NCBI GenBank assembly: GCA_021292105.1
Contig: CM037867.1
Location: 41,542,843-41,606,842, forward strand
DNA length: 64,000 bases
Reading direction: 5' to 3'
Source: Anadara kagoshimensis
Lineage: Eukaryota; Mollusca; Bivalvia; Arcoida; Arcidae
Shown: positions 26,201 through 36,450 of the stretch, in pieces
How the letters are laid out: every line of letters begins with the position of its first letter
How positions within the stretch are numbered: the stretch's first letter is position 1
Notes under the pieces: generated by a model
Seen by the model: only the letters and a program-made list of their open reading frames with translations
Told to the model about the DNA's origin: nothing
The model's database searches: none
Program-made: the position numbers and the translations under genes

Positions 26201-27600
26201 TACACATTTACTGATTTAGCTAAATCCAAGTTTAAAGATGTAGCTCATCTAAGGAATATTGTATGTAGTCCTGGTCAAATTTTAATGGTAAATATTTTGA
26301 GTAAACTCATACCTTGTGTATTTAAAAAAAAGTTGAATGTTATTTAGCAGCTAAATAAATTGATGGCCTACAAAACCTATGTACAGGCCAATGTACCCAT
26401 CAGAACATGCAGGCCAGTGTATTGGTGTCCATGCAAACTTCATATATTCAGTGGTACCACAAATCATTCGTGCATGTTACATAGTATATAAACCATGACT
26501 GTCGTGTACATAATACAAAAGGTTCATTCGGGAACGCAAAAAATAACTTTTTAAGATGGCTGCCTGAAAGTAGACCCAAATTCCGGCAAAATCGTCTTCA
26601 AGTGTGAAGAAAATCATTAATTAAAGGGTTAAATTTACTTTATTTCAGCAAATAAATCCAAACAGCGTATCTCGATTATCAATTTACACATGGTGTACCA
26701 TGAGGAAGCTGCCGTTGCATTATCTATGGGTCAAATGAGTCGGAAAAGGGAACGACCCATGATCACATATCCGACATTTTCATCGTTTTTTCGACTTTAA
26801 AACTTATACGTTTTTCAAAATAAACACGAGAAAAATGCCTTTCCATTCATATTAAAACATTTTTGTTGCATGAGTACATGACTGAAAAAGATCACATTTT
26901 CAAATAAATACTTTTCGATTTTAGGCAAATGCCTCACATTCAATCGTTATTTAAATGGCTAAATTGCCACCAAATTTGAGCAAATCTTCTTTTAATCAAT
27001 TACAATCATCAAGAAATTTCAATAAAATGCCATGTGTTTCAGTAAAAACAGTCGGTAAGACAAATATTTTATTATTTCCTTGCCTCGAGTGAATGCCAAT
27101 TTCGGCCATTTTTTCACCCCTTCTGCGCGTGCAAAATTGTTTAATGAATAAATGCGTAGGCCGGGTTGGCGTTTTCCCTGTACAGGAATCATTTTGACCG
27201 GTCAGCAATATTAGTTATGGTTAATAACTACAGGTTTTGCTGTGTGTTTACTTAATATGTAAAAACTTTAGATTTTAATGTGAAAGAAAAAAAATCGAAT
27301 CATTAATATTAACCAACGTATTTTTTATTTACTCGTGTACAATTAGTTCTCTTTTTGTTTACAGGGAAAACGACTTGTTTTCAAGGATGGCAACTGGAAT
27401 ATAGAGGGTACCTGATGTCGGACCGTACGAATCATGCTGCCTTTGAGTACATTTGTGTTGATGCCAACCCTGAGCATAAATGCTCTAACAGTAATCTTAA
27501 CGGAAGGTTACTTTATCCGGTTGAAGCGGCATGTGGATCATTAAAATGTCCACCATACGTCAACAATAGAGAATTAACGTGTTCTGTTTGTACTCGTTGA
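19344..27600 (+). CDS. Short-chain collagen C4-like secreted protein, copy 2 (5 exons, intact)
   Basis: Coding exons are 19344-19366, 22539-22720, 22905-22973, 24020-24274 and 27365-27600, all with consensus splice sites. Sizes (23, 182, 69, 255, 236) match copy 1 exactly, giving 254 residues. The protein starts MFKEFIFW with a hydrophobic signal peptide. It keeps the CLC pair, YVRWGRTTCPGNGTE with its glycosylation sequon, SNYLCLPKNPDWAKY, VPCAVCQNT, CFQGWQLEYRGYLMSD, EYICVDANPEHKC and the ECM-type C-terminus ELTCSVCTR. One extra Cys appears in exon 5 (EHKCSNS, where copies 1 and 3 have EHIGSKS), giving 13 in the mature chain and therefore an odd, possibly unpaired, thiol. Intron 1 (3.2 kb) carries a 0.6-kb internal duplication of the exon 1 region. 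Intron 4 (3.1 kb) has no supported gene. The role is presumed extracellular and structural, from the family. Confidence 0.87.
19562..19656 (+). repeat. (TTTA)n microsatellite
   Basis: A TTTA run with a short TTTG interruption, in the first unit of the exon 1 duplication. The frames over it (19474-19777) are low-complexity artefacts. Confidence 0.9.
20139..20243 (+). repeat. (TTTA)n microsatellite
   Basis: The partner run in the second unit of the exon 1 duplication, with different interruptions from the first. Confidence 0.9.
20483..22538. other. Remainder of intron 1 of copy 2
   Basis: AT-rich and homologous in part to intron 1 of copies 1 and 3. An open frame at 20862-21224 has no family resemblance or splice support. 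A short (AAT)n lies near 21691. Confidence 0.45.
23330..23475 (+). mobile_element. Penelope-like 3'-tail fragment in intron 3 of copy 2
   Basis: A diverged tail (CGGAGCATTCGGTCTCACTT, then CTTTGCTATTTGTTTG) with no coding part. Confidence 0.45.
24400..24600 (+). mobile_element. Penelope-like 3'-tail fragments in intron 4 of copy 2
   Basis: Two adjacent tail pieces are seen. One is a trace at 24405-24450 (GATTGTGATTTGGAAATGG). The other is clearer at 24470-24590 (CGGCCTCACTTTCCTGGCG, CTAACTTGTCAGTT, GCTTCTGGATTGTGA). Confidence 0.55.
24601..27364. other. Intron 4 of copy 2
   Basis: 2.8 kb with no supported exon. Short open frames at 24807-25004, 25334-25525 and 26996-27208 have neither family resemblance nor splice support. 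Copies 1 and 3 have much shorter fourth introns (466 and 279 bp), so most of this is inserted DNA of unknown class. Confidence 0.45.
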
Positions 27601-27605
27601 TTGTT

Positions 27606-27611
27606 AATAAA
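27606..27611 (+). other. Polyadenylation signal of copy 2
   Basis: AATAAA begins 6 bp after the TGA stop. Confidence 0.7.
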
Positions 27612-27793
27612 ATTACATGTTTACATTGAATACTTGTATTTTATTTTTCATTCTTAAATAAGACAAACTCAACCAATCAAGTGTAGGCACGTTTAAAATT
27701 AACTTGCTAGCTGCTGAATTTTAAACAAATTCATTTGCAAATGGTTTTCTTTCAACAACTTTTTGAGGAGTTGCATTTAGAAGATGCGATTAA

Positions 27794-28950
27794 AGGTCAC
27801 CGGTCACCAAATTTATTAACTTTGTATTTTGCATTCCTATGGGTAGAATAGTCAATATTGGTGTGTCTGACGGTTTCCCACGCCTTACATTTACCTGTTA
27901 TACACTAAAACCTTACCTGAACGAACTGCTAATACTCGGTATTTCGAACACCGCTCGTAACTTTCCGGCGACCTAATTGATGACGTACATGGTGTTAAGC
28001 TGCTGAGGAAAGACACATTACCTATATACGTATCCATATAATACATGTTGGTTTGTATGGCGTTTTCAGGGGTTTTAAATTAGATTTTAAGTCAAAATGA
28101 TATATTTTGTGACGTTTAGAGTTAATAAAATCAAAATGACCGACGACCATGTTTTTTTCAAAAAATTCAGAACAAATTAAAGCCTGATTTATACAAGTCC
28201 TTCATGCAGCTTTCTAATTGTTTTGAATGTATTCAGATTAAATATTGTGAGATAAGTCAGGGAAATATGAGTGGTATAATCATTTAAGACAATTCAAATT
28301 TTTATGAATGAATTCAGTCAAATAAATTATTATAATTCCGTAATTCAATCAGTTCACCAGTTCACACGTTCAAACAAAGACTTGTATGTCTTGTTCAAAT
28401 TAACCAATCTAATTTAACTTAAATTTATTCAATTTTCAGAATCCATCAAAAATGACAAATAACATCTACCGGTTGTATCATAAAGATATACACACATGTC
28501 AATTAATGTTGCATATTGAAAGGTAAACTCGGTTAATTACTGGTGGTAGATGTTTACTTCTAAACAGGATGTTTCCTAATGTAGCATATTGATAATCTCT
28601 CAATTAATGTTATGTGATCATGAGGAGGACTGGTGCAAATCACACTTTAAACGATATTAATTTATTGTGAATAAATGAAAGAAAGTTTCACTCGAGTTTT
28701 AAGTCCTTAGTTAGTCGAGCATAATCCCACTGGTATCACATTTTGATAAAGTTCTTTTCATCCAATCAAAAGTAAAGCGTAATAAAGTTATTATTTAAAA
28801 ATTTATATTTATATTTTTATTTCATCATGAAAACAGTGAAAATAAATGAAAATTAGAATCTTGATCAGTACTCCGTCTGAGAAAATATCAACAAATATTA
28901 AAAAAACCAAAACATTACGCACTGGAAAAACTTCAGTTTTCATTATTATA

Positions 28951-28985
<35 letters not shown>

Positions 28986-29657
28986 ACTTACTGCAAATAA
29001 GGAATAGGAACATATTGAATTGAAATTGTTTTCATATTTAAGCAATCCTGGGATGAAATATTTTATTTGAGAGACAATAAGAAGTTATTTCTAAAACTGG
29101 TATTTTGATATTTTCGTTGTACCCGAATTCTACCCGAAAACGTGTTCTTTTGATTAATTACATGGGTAAATAATAATAATAATAAAAATAATAATAATAA
29201 ATCATTGATTTTAATCTAAAAAGAAATTAAAAATTGGACAATTTCCGTGAAATAAAATGAATTTGATGTCATAATATAAGCGAGAAGAAACGTTTTTTTC
29301 ATAAAAAACAAAAAAATTGAATTCTTTTTATTATTACTTATGATAAATAGATAAATATAAATAAATTAATAAATAAATAAATAAATAAATTTATTGTGAT
29401 AATTCTGGGTAATAAATACAGTTCACTTTACTAAATAACTGGAATAACACCTTCTGTGTCACTTCCGGTTTTGTGCCCTTTCACTACCAAAGGGAGATAA
29501 AACCGTGCGTGTTTTAACAGTTTCAGGACTTTATTTTACGCTGTAAAAAGTGACAGAAATGATTAAAAAATGTTATTTGTGACTAAATCGACTTTTTATC
29601 ATGTAATCTTTCGGAAAATAGTACTAAAAAAATCGGTTTTTTGGTGACCGGTGATCT
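27794..29657. mobile_element. Non-autonomous TIR element of 1.86 kb flanked by TTAA
   Basis: The left end AGGTCACCGGTCACCAAA and the right end (reversed) AGATCACCGGTCACCAAA form an 18-bp terminal inverted repeat with one mismatch. TTAA at 27790-27793 and 29658-29661 looks like the target duplication. The interior has no transposase frame, only (ATT)n at 28941-28983 and (AAT)n near 29170-29200. TTAA targets are typical of piggyBac and Kolobok transposons; which of these is unresolved. Confidence 0.7.
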
Positions 29658-29734
29658 TTAAATGTAATGGTGTAAACAAAGAAACAGAATAGATGCAATT
29701 TTTTCAGAAACAAGACACTAAAATTTACTGGGTT

Positions 29735-30200
29735 TGCTATCAAAAACAAAAATACTAATTCCTTTCCAATTCCGGTACAAAAGCAAAGTTAAAAACTTTG
29801 AAATTACGATGCGAGATATTGAGCTCCGAAATGTTAGATAACTGCAATATTTCTGGCTACTCCCGGCACGTATTTAATCAAAAGTTGGAGTGGAAGAAGA
29901 TAGAACTATGGGACCGTAAATATACCCATGGTAATCTTTGACACAAAGACATTATACTTATCAACAACATTGGGATAACAAACATAAAACATTTAGGGCC
30001 ATTATAAGTCTAGGCTTGCAATATCCGTGGCTCAACATAAGAATGTTTGGTTGTATAAAATTCTGTAAATTTCCGGTTACTATCTAAACCAAGCTTCTTA
30101 ATAAGACATTCAAACTAAACGTTATAAACGAGATTATTACTGTTGTCTATGTCTAAATGGATTGCCGAAGTTTTTAGATCTCTGATTACTGAAGACCATT
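29735..30200 (-). mobile_element. Diverged Penelope-like fragment with internal deletion
   Basis: It contains the tail trace, 'TATACCCATGGTAATC' and 'GTCTAGGCTTGCAATATCC', then jumps near 30080 to 'AACCAAGCTTCTTAATAAGA', which belongs much further upstream in the element (compare 14700-14725). Most of the RT core is thus deleted. Confidence 0.6.
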
Positions 30201-30599
30201 ATTCATCCAGGGTATATATTAACATGAACTGATTTTTATAACAGTATCAATTACGTACCTTGTATTATGTCATATATAAACGTTCATTATTAGGCCTTTG
30301 TGAAACCAAATGTATCATCCACAATATGGCAATATAGAAGGGGAAGCTGGAAATTGTTGAATTAGGAACTGAAAAAATTTACTTAATACATGACACAATA
30401 GAGGTTTGAAAAAAAAACTTATTTAGGAAATACAACAAAATTAAGGGCTGTTTGTTGACACATCCGGTATACTGATCTCGATGCATCGATGAAAACTAAA
30501 TTGGTTAACTTAACATGGCACTTAAGTTTCATTTGTCAGCCGCCAGCAGACATTCTTGAATTTGGTCAATAAAACGGCATGTATATACATATACGAAAT

Positions 30600-31280
30600 A
30601 TTTACTAAGAAATGTCTTAGTAAGTGAAATATTTACAAGCAATCAAACACAAACCAAATTCATACCAAAATCGTAGTCACAAAATCTTTGTACAATGATG
30701 TGAGACCGGGTGTTTTGATATTCATATTATTTATAAAGTCATGAGCAAGATAAGTTCGATTGTGTAACAAAACATATTGATTTATTAATTTTCTATCACT
30801 ATAGAATAATTGATAACTGAAGTACAATATAATGTTATCCGTACAAACAATTATATATCTAGATTCTTCGATATAAAGAATAGTCTGTTTGATTCCCCCT
30901 CTTGTCGCGGCTTCTTTATGTTTTATGACAGAAAGATTATGTAATACTGAAATGTTCTGAAAACAGTGTTATAGATAAAATATCCCGTGTGCATGCAACT
31001 GCCTGAACAAAATATATTTCGACAAAACTGTGTTTTACCAAGAAAGTATCGATCTGTAAAATTTGAATTAATATGTAACAGAGGAAGAAAAAAATTAAAA
31101 GTTGAATACCTATTATTGCATTGAGGTTAAGGATTTAAGTTTGCGTTTACATTCTGCACTTAACATATTTTAACAGCAACCATGTATATGACAACGATAG
31201 CTAAATGACGTAATACACTTGTACAATAAGTAATGAGGAGCGAATTTAACACATGCAATAGTTTTGTATTTCACTCGTTT
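30600..31280. repeat. Spacer segment homologous to 16000-16720 and 60400-61050
   Basis: Shared stretches include TGTGTAACAAAACATATTGA-like, 'ACAATATAATGTTATCCGTAC' split over 30829-30843, and TGACGTAATACAC near 31208. It is the gene 2-gene 3 equivalent of the duplicated spacer, more diverged. Confidence 0.6.
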
Positions 31281-31284
31281 CATA

Positions 31285-32640
31285 GTTTTGAAATCAAAAA
31301 CAAATATACTAACTAATGTTGGAATCAAAATCCAGAAACAAAATAAAAACTTCGAAAAATGAGTTATCCGCTACGTGTGTAATCAACAATTGGTGGGAAA
31401 TGGATGTTTGGGAAGTGAAATATATCCAGAACAATCAAGATTGCAGTGAAATTAAACTTGGCAACAATACAGTGATGACGGCCATTAAACGTTTTAAGGG
31501 CCCTGATAAGCCTAGGCTTGCAATATCGCTGGGTCAATAATTTATTTGTAAACAGCTTGCTTTGTTCTATAATATCTCCGTAATGGAAACAAGCCCACCA
31601 TAGCGTATAAATTGGGAAATAAATACCCTATAGGCATAAAAAGCAGGTTTATTGCTGCAAAAAAGGAAAGTTGACGAAAGAAAAATTGAAGTCATCACGT
31701 TTGTCATAAAAGTTTCAAATGTAAATTTTCATTGGCGTCATAATTGAGGTATAAATCTAAATATGAACCAGAATTGAGAAATCAGTCGTTTTTATGTCGA
31801 GCTCACTAGGATTGATGTCATTCACATAGACTCCAAATTTAGAATTAATAAGAGACGGAACGTCAACTATATACAGGTCTGTCCAGAAAGTTCTGCACCC
31901 CCCTTATATAACCTTTGTAAAACAACAGTTTAGACGGTTTTAGTATTTGATGTTTTGTTAACTTATATTTGTGAAAGAACTATTTTTATATACCACCTAG
32001 AATGTATTTTAAATGACATAACTGACAACAGGATCACTTTTTGTTTGAGTGGACTGTGAGTGATAAAACAAATGTAAAGATTTGGGAAAAAATCCTATTT
32101 CTTCAACTATGGAGTAAATATATTGATTGATCAATGTTTACCATTGAAAGTGCTTGATATTCACATGAATTTATGTATTATAGCAATTTTCAGTATTTTC
32201 TTTTAATTTGGTACATATTTGAAGAAATTCGATTTTCCCCCAAATTTTTACATTTGTTTTATTACTCGCAAACCACTAAAACTAAGATTGGTCCTATTAT
32301 CAGTTATGCATCTTATGTAGTATATAAAAATAGTCCTTCTATAAATATAAGTTAACAAAACATCAATTACTAAAATCTCAAAACTGCTGTTTTACAAAGG
32401 TTATATAAGGGGTGGGTGCAAAACTTTCTGGACGGACCTGTATCTGGATGTGGAGTTGAATGATTTAGCGAATGTGTTTTCTCCAGATTTAACAAGGTTC
32501 TCCATAAATTCTGCTTTATAAAGAAAATAAAAAACAAATCAGCATCCAATGGTGCACATTTTGTACCTATAATGAGTTACATATAAATATAATTGTTTGA
32601 CAAAAAGTAATAATTTAGGGATTTGTTTTTTATTATTAGA
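31285..32640 (-). mobile_element. Penelope-like fragment interrupted by a MITE
   Basis: The tail and C-terminal coding end occupy 31285-31873, with 'GCCTAGGCTTGCAATATCGC' at 31511. The RT core resumes at 32443 with 'CTCCAGATTTAACAAGGTTC' and 'CAATGGTGCACATTTTGTACC'. The two halves are collinear with 13480-14040 once the 567-bp insert is removed. Stops and indels show it is dead. Confidence 0.75.
31874..32440. mobile_element. Mariner-like MITE nested in a Penelope-like fragment
   Basis: Terminal inverted repeats of roughly 100 bp begin CAGGTCTGTCCAGAAAGT on the left and, reversed, CAGGTCCGTCCAGAAAGT on the right. TA is duplicated at 31872-31873 and 32441-32442. The uninterrupted target is visible in the full-length element at 13898-13912 (CTATATATCTGTATG). 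TA target and CAGG-type ends fit the Tc1/mariner superfamily. There is no transposase. Confidence 0.85.
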
Positions 32641-33297
32641 AGAATTGATAACTCAACACGCAGTACTATGTATGTCATACACACAACAATATTTCGTGTT
32701 CTAACATATACAGCATATGGCCATTCATTTTTCTTCAGTGTTATCGGGAAAAATTTAATAACGAGCAAAGCGTTGATAAATTGTAAAAAGGCAGGTAAAG
32801 AATGAAATCCCCGAGAAAAGTGCTACAGCTCAAACTCTTTTGGTTCTGAATAAATAATTTTACGATATGTAACACAATTTCATTTTGCGCTTACGTATTC
32901 TTCGAAACAAAAACACCAACAAGATTACTTTCAGAATTATAACAGCTCTTCCGGGAACCATGTAATATGCTTGTACAATATGTAATGGGAAGCATAACCA
33001 AAGCCATGCGTACTCGAATTTGGAATGTTTGCATTTAAAAAACCTTCTACTGGCTAAATAAATTTACATTACAATTAAAATGTTCCGGAAATTTGATTAA
33101 TAGTAGTTTAAAAGCATAATCAACCTGCCTACTTGTAGAAAAAACTAATACAAAGGCGATTGATTTCTTTTCCGACAATAATTCTATACATGTAATCTCA
33201 TTGTCAGAAAATAGTTAGTTCAGAAACAAAGGAAGTAAACCACCCAATCTCTGCAAATTATTTAAGTCACCATTGAAATTTACAGCTAAAAAAAGTA
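32641..33297. other. Spacer DNA, no gene
   Basis: A short block near 32940-33010 (CCATGTAATATGCTTGTACA, ATGTAATGGGAAGC) resembles 31180-31240. It suggests a local duplication. No exon is supported. Confidence 0.4.
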
Positions 33298-34308
33298 CAG
33301 TGATTACGGCAGTAACGGATCATTAGTGCAATATTCACTGCTCTCCGAAAAAAACATCACCGCCGATTGTAATTTTTTGGTACTATCAATTGACATTGCC
33401 CCACTCTTTCAATTTATCACTAGATAATAAAAATCGTCCGACTATAAGTATGGACAATCCACGCGTTTTGTATCCCATGTATTTAGGTCAGTAACGAATC
33501 AATTTGTGAGTAGCGGATCACGCCACCTAGTGTCAAGAGGACGATAGGGAATCAACTCAAAACATGATTAATTTGAGTTTCAATCATGCAATTGCAACAA
33601 TTCCAAATCATGAAACAATATAAAAGAATTTTAGTGGTATTATCAACAAATAAATAACAAAAAACAAATCATCAAAAGGTTTCTGATATGAATGTAAAAA
33701 TGAATTAAGTCAATAAACATTGTCTTGAATACTGAAATATAAAAGCAAAGAATATTGAAGAAAATAAAGTAAAATTGTACCTTATAAGTCATAAATATTA
33801 TGACATACTGTTGTCCATGAAGATTTTATTCTGACAAGAACAGTATGTACATACAATGATACATATTGGAAGTATACAGCAGCTGATCCGTTATTGCCGT
33901 ACTTAAGCTTGCACCCTTCGGAACACTGGTTTATTTTTTATTGTCAAGAACTGTAACGCTCAATAAAAGTTTTTGTCGTGAAAAAAGACATATTAACGTT
34001 TGTAAATGGCTATTGCAATCATTTCAAGTTACCTTTGAAAGTATTGAACACGTTGTCCAAATCGAAAGTAAGTGTTTGGAAAACACATCCGTGTCGTTGA
34101 GACGCTTATGGCATTCGCATTAAAAAGTCGAGAATTGACGAATTGGGACGTTTATCAAAATAAATTATACGTAGAATGAAGTAAAATTATCCGCTTTACA
34201 GAAACATATCAGAGTTTTATTGGTTTCTCGTAATGATAGGGTAAAAATTAACTTTATTTCAAAAAATGATCCGTTACTGACTAAGATCCGCTACTGCCGT
34301 AATCACTG
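33298..34308. mobile_element. 1.0-kb TIR element with TA duplication and iterated internal sites
   Basis: Left end CAGTGATTACGGCAGTA followed by ACGGATCA; right end (reversed) CAGTGATTACGGCAGTA followed by GCGGATC. It is flanked by TA at 33296-33297 and 34309-34310. The motif AGTAACGGATCA recurs inside: near 33490 and 33512, reversed near 33885 (TGATCCGTTATTGCCGTA) and reversed at 34267. No transposase is recognised in the one short frame at 33941-34123. It is probably a non-autonomous Tc1/mariner-type element. Confidence 0.8.
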
Positions 34309-35895
34309 TATGGTTATGTCAAAGAAAATAAGTACAAAAATAAAGAACTTTATTTCTATATTAACTCATATATAACTCAGAATAAATCTTTGCTATTATG
34401 GGCTGTCGGTATGTAATATTTCTCTGAGATATGTTTTTTTATTTTTTAATAATTTCTCAATGGCTAAGTCGTTAAATGTTTAAAGTTTAAAATATTAAAC
34501 AAACTTTATTCATTATATTTTGTCTGTACATAAAAGCCGCTTTTCTGGGTTATCATCAAATTCGATTATATATCTAATCATCTTGAATTTATAAAGGCAT
34601 AACTGAATACATATATATGTATTTAAGATGTTGTCCTCTAAAATGCCTCATTTATTTATTAATTAACAGATTTGGTTAAATATAAATTTATTTTAAATTA
34701 TTAAGGCGAAATTTATATGCGAAAAAGAGTTTGATATTTCATAAAATAATATGAATGAATCCATATTACGACAAACATTTAACCATCTGATAATAGGGGA
34801 TTTCGGCGGTAAATGTGCTCACTCCTCCTGGATCTGTGGGAGGAGAATTTAAGAAAACACATCGAATTCCCAAAATAACATGAAATGATATAACTCCATA
34901 TCCAAATGAAATAAATGTTCCGTACAAGCGTCAGTTCGTATCATGCTCTACATTGGCAACAACCCTATATCAACCAAAATTTGAGACTTTGTCAGCAATA
35001 ATAAATGTTGATCCCTTAAAATTTTTATGTATTGTGCATTTAGCTTTCATAAATGTTAACGCTCGTAACAAACACTTACATCACATTGTAAGCGAGGTAA
35101 CTCTCGATAATAATAATAACATGAACATTGGAAACATGGTAGCCACATTGTAGTTAAAATTTTTAGTTCAAGTTTAATATATAATATGGAACATAATTGT
35201 ATTTTATATCAATTTAATAAAATACCTGAATATAATTGAGCTGAATTTGAATTTATTGCGTATATTTATTTTGGTGCAATTTCTCTCTTACTTAAAACAA
35301 AACTGCGATGTATACTTCTGTGTAATGGAATTTAAGGACCAAATCAAGATTGTTTTACTTATATTGAGACGAATAATTTTGCGATGATGGGGAAAACTGA
35401 ATACTACAGCAAACCAATTATCTTTAATAAATAAGCTTACAAATTGTCTCAAAATTGGATGTCTCCCGGCGGCAGAGTCGAGCCTAGGCGATTGAAGACG
35501 AAGTTTCCTTTTTTGCTCTTTTGACCACTTGGTCAAAGCTAGGTGATTAGAGAGAGAGTTAAAGGGAAATGGTAACACATTGTTACAAAGGTAACAAAGG
35601 AACCTGAATCAAAAGAAGGTACTGATGATTATATAAAATGCTGCACGTTAATAATTACAGGTACTCTTATAATAAAGTATATTTCTTTAAATATTGTTAT
35701 GTTGTGTGAGAAAATTATTATTTACAAGAACATAGATTGGTATTTTTGCTTTTAGTTTACACAAGTTTATTCTATTATTCGCCCAATGACGCTTGAAAAT
35801 ATTATATTATGATATTGAATGAAATGCAATTTTAAATATTAAAGTTATCATTTGTCATTTTAATACCAAATAATTAAACACTGATGAAATTTGAG
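34309..35895. other. Upstream flank of copy 3
   Basis: From about 35080 it matches the 'GTAAGCGAGGTAAC' tandem-repeat family and then the copy 2 upstream flank (18400-19000). The open frame 35288-35578 (- strand) has no family resemblance. Confidence 0.5.
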
Positions 35896-35899
35896 ACGG

Positions 35900-35971
35900 C
35901 ATAGTTCCGTGTATAGACACAGATGGTAACTTTCACCATCACGCAAGCGTACCTGAATACTACTATATATA
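35900..35971 (+). promoter_or_regulatory. Promoter of C4-like gene copy 3
   Basis: The block with core GTATAGACACAGATGGTAAC is intact, with a few changes downstream (CTTTCACCATC). TATATATA lies at 35964-35971, 93 bp before the ATG, which is closer than in copies 1 and 2. Confidence 0.55.
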
Positions 35972-36350
35972 CCGGACCATAATGTAGAGATTCTTGAAAA
36001 TCCTGAGACTTTTGTCAAATAGTAGCACAGATTGCGTCATCATCGGAGTTAACATAATGTTTAAAGAATTGATTTTCTGGTAAGTCTTTCATTAATTTCT
36101 CCTATATTTTTCATGAAACGTTTAGTTAACACTTTTTGTAAATTTAGTTAATTTTTTTTAATTTAATCTTTATTTTTTATTTGTGTTATTTTAGTTTTTA
36201 TTTCATTTTTAATTTTATTCTGATTAATTAATTTAATTTAATTGAGTTGAATTTGATTTAATTTAATTCAATACAATTTAATTTCCGTTCATTTTATTTT
36301 TTTAAATTATTTTATTTTATTTTGTTTTATTAATTTTATTTAATTTCATT

Positions 36351-36450
36351 AAGAAATGACATTCTAATCATGGTATTTCAAGGGGTAATGAAAGATAGCG
36401 TGGCACGTGCCAAATTCAAAACGAAGGGCTTCGCAGAAATGTCATTTCTT
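36351..36450. mobile_element. 100-bp MITE-like inverted repeat in intron 1 of copy 3
   Basis: AAGAAATGACATT at the left end is mirrored by AATGTCATTTCTT at the right end, about 75 bp apart. No target duplication is certain. Confidence 0.5.
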
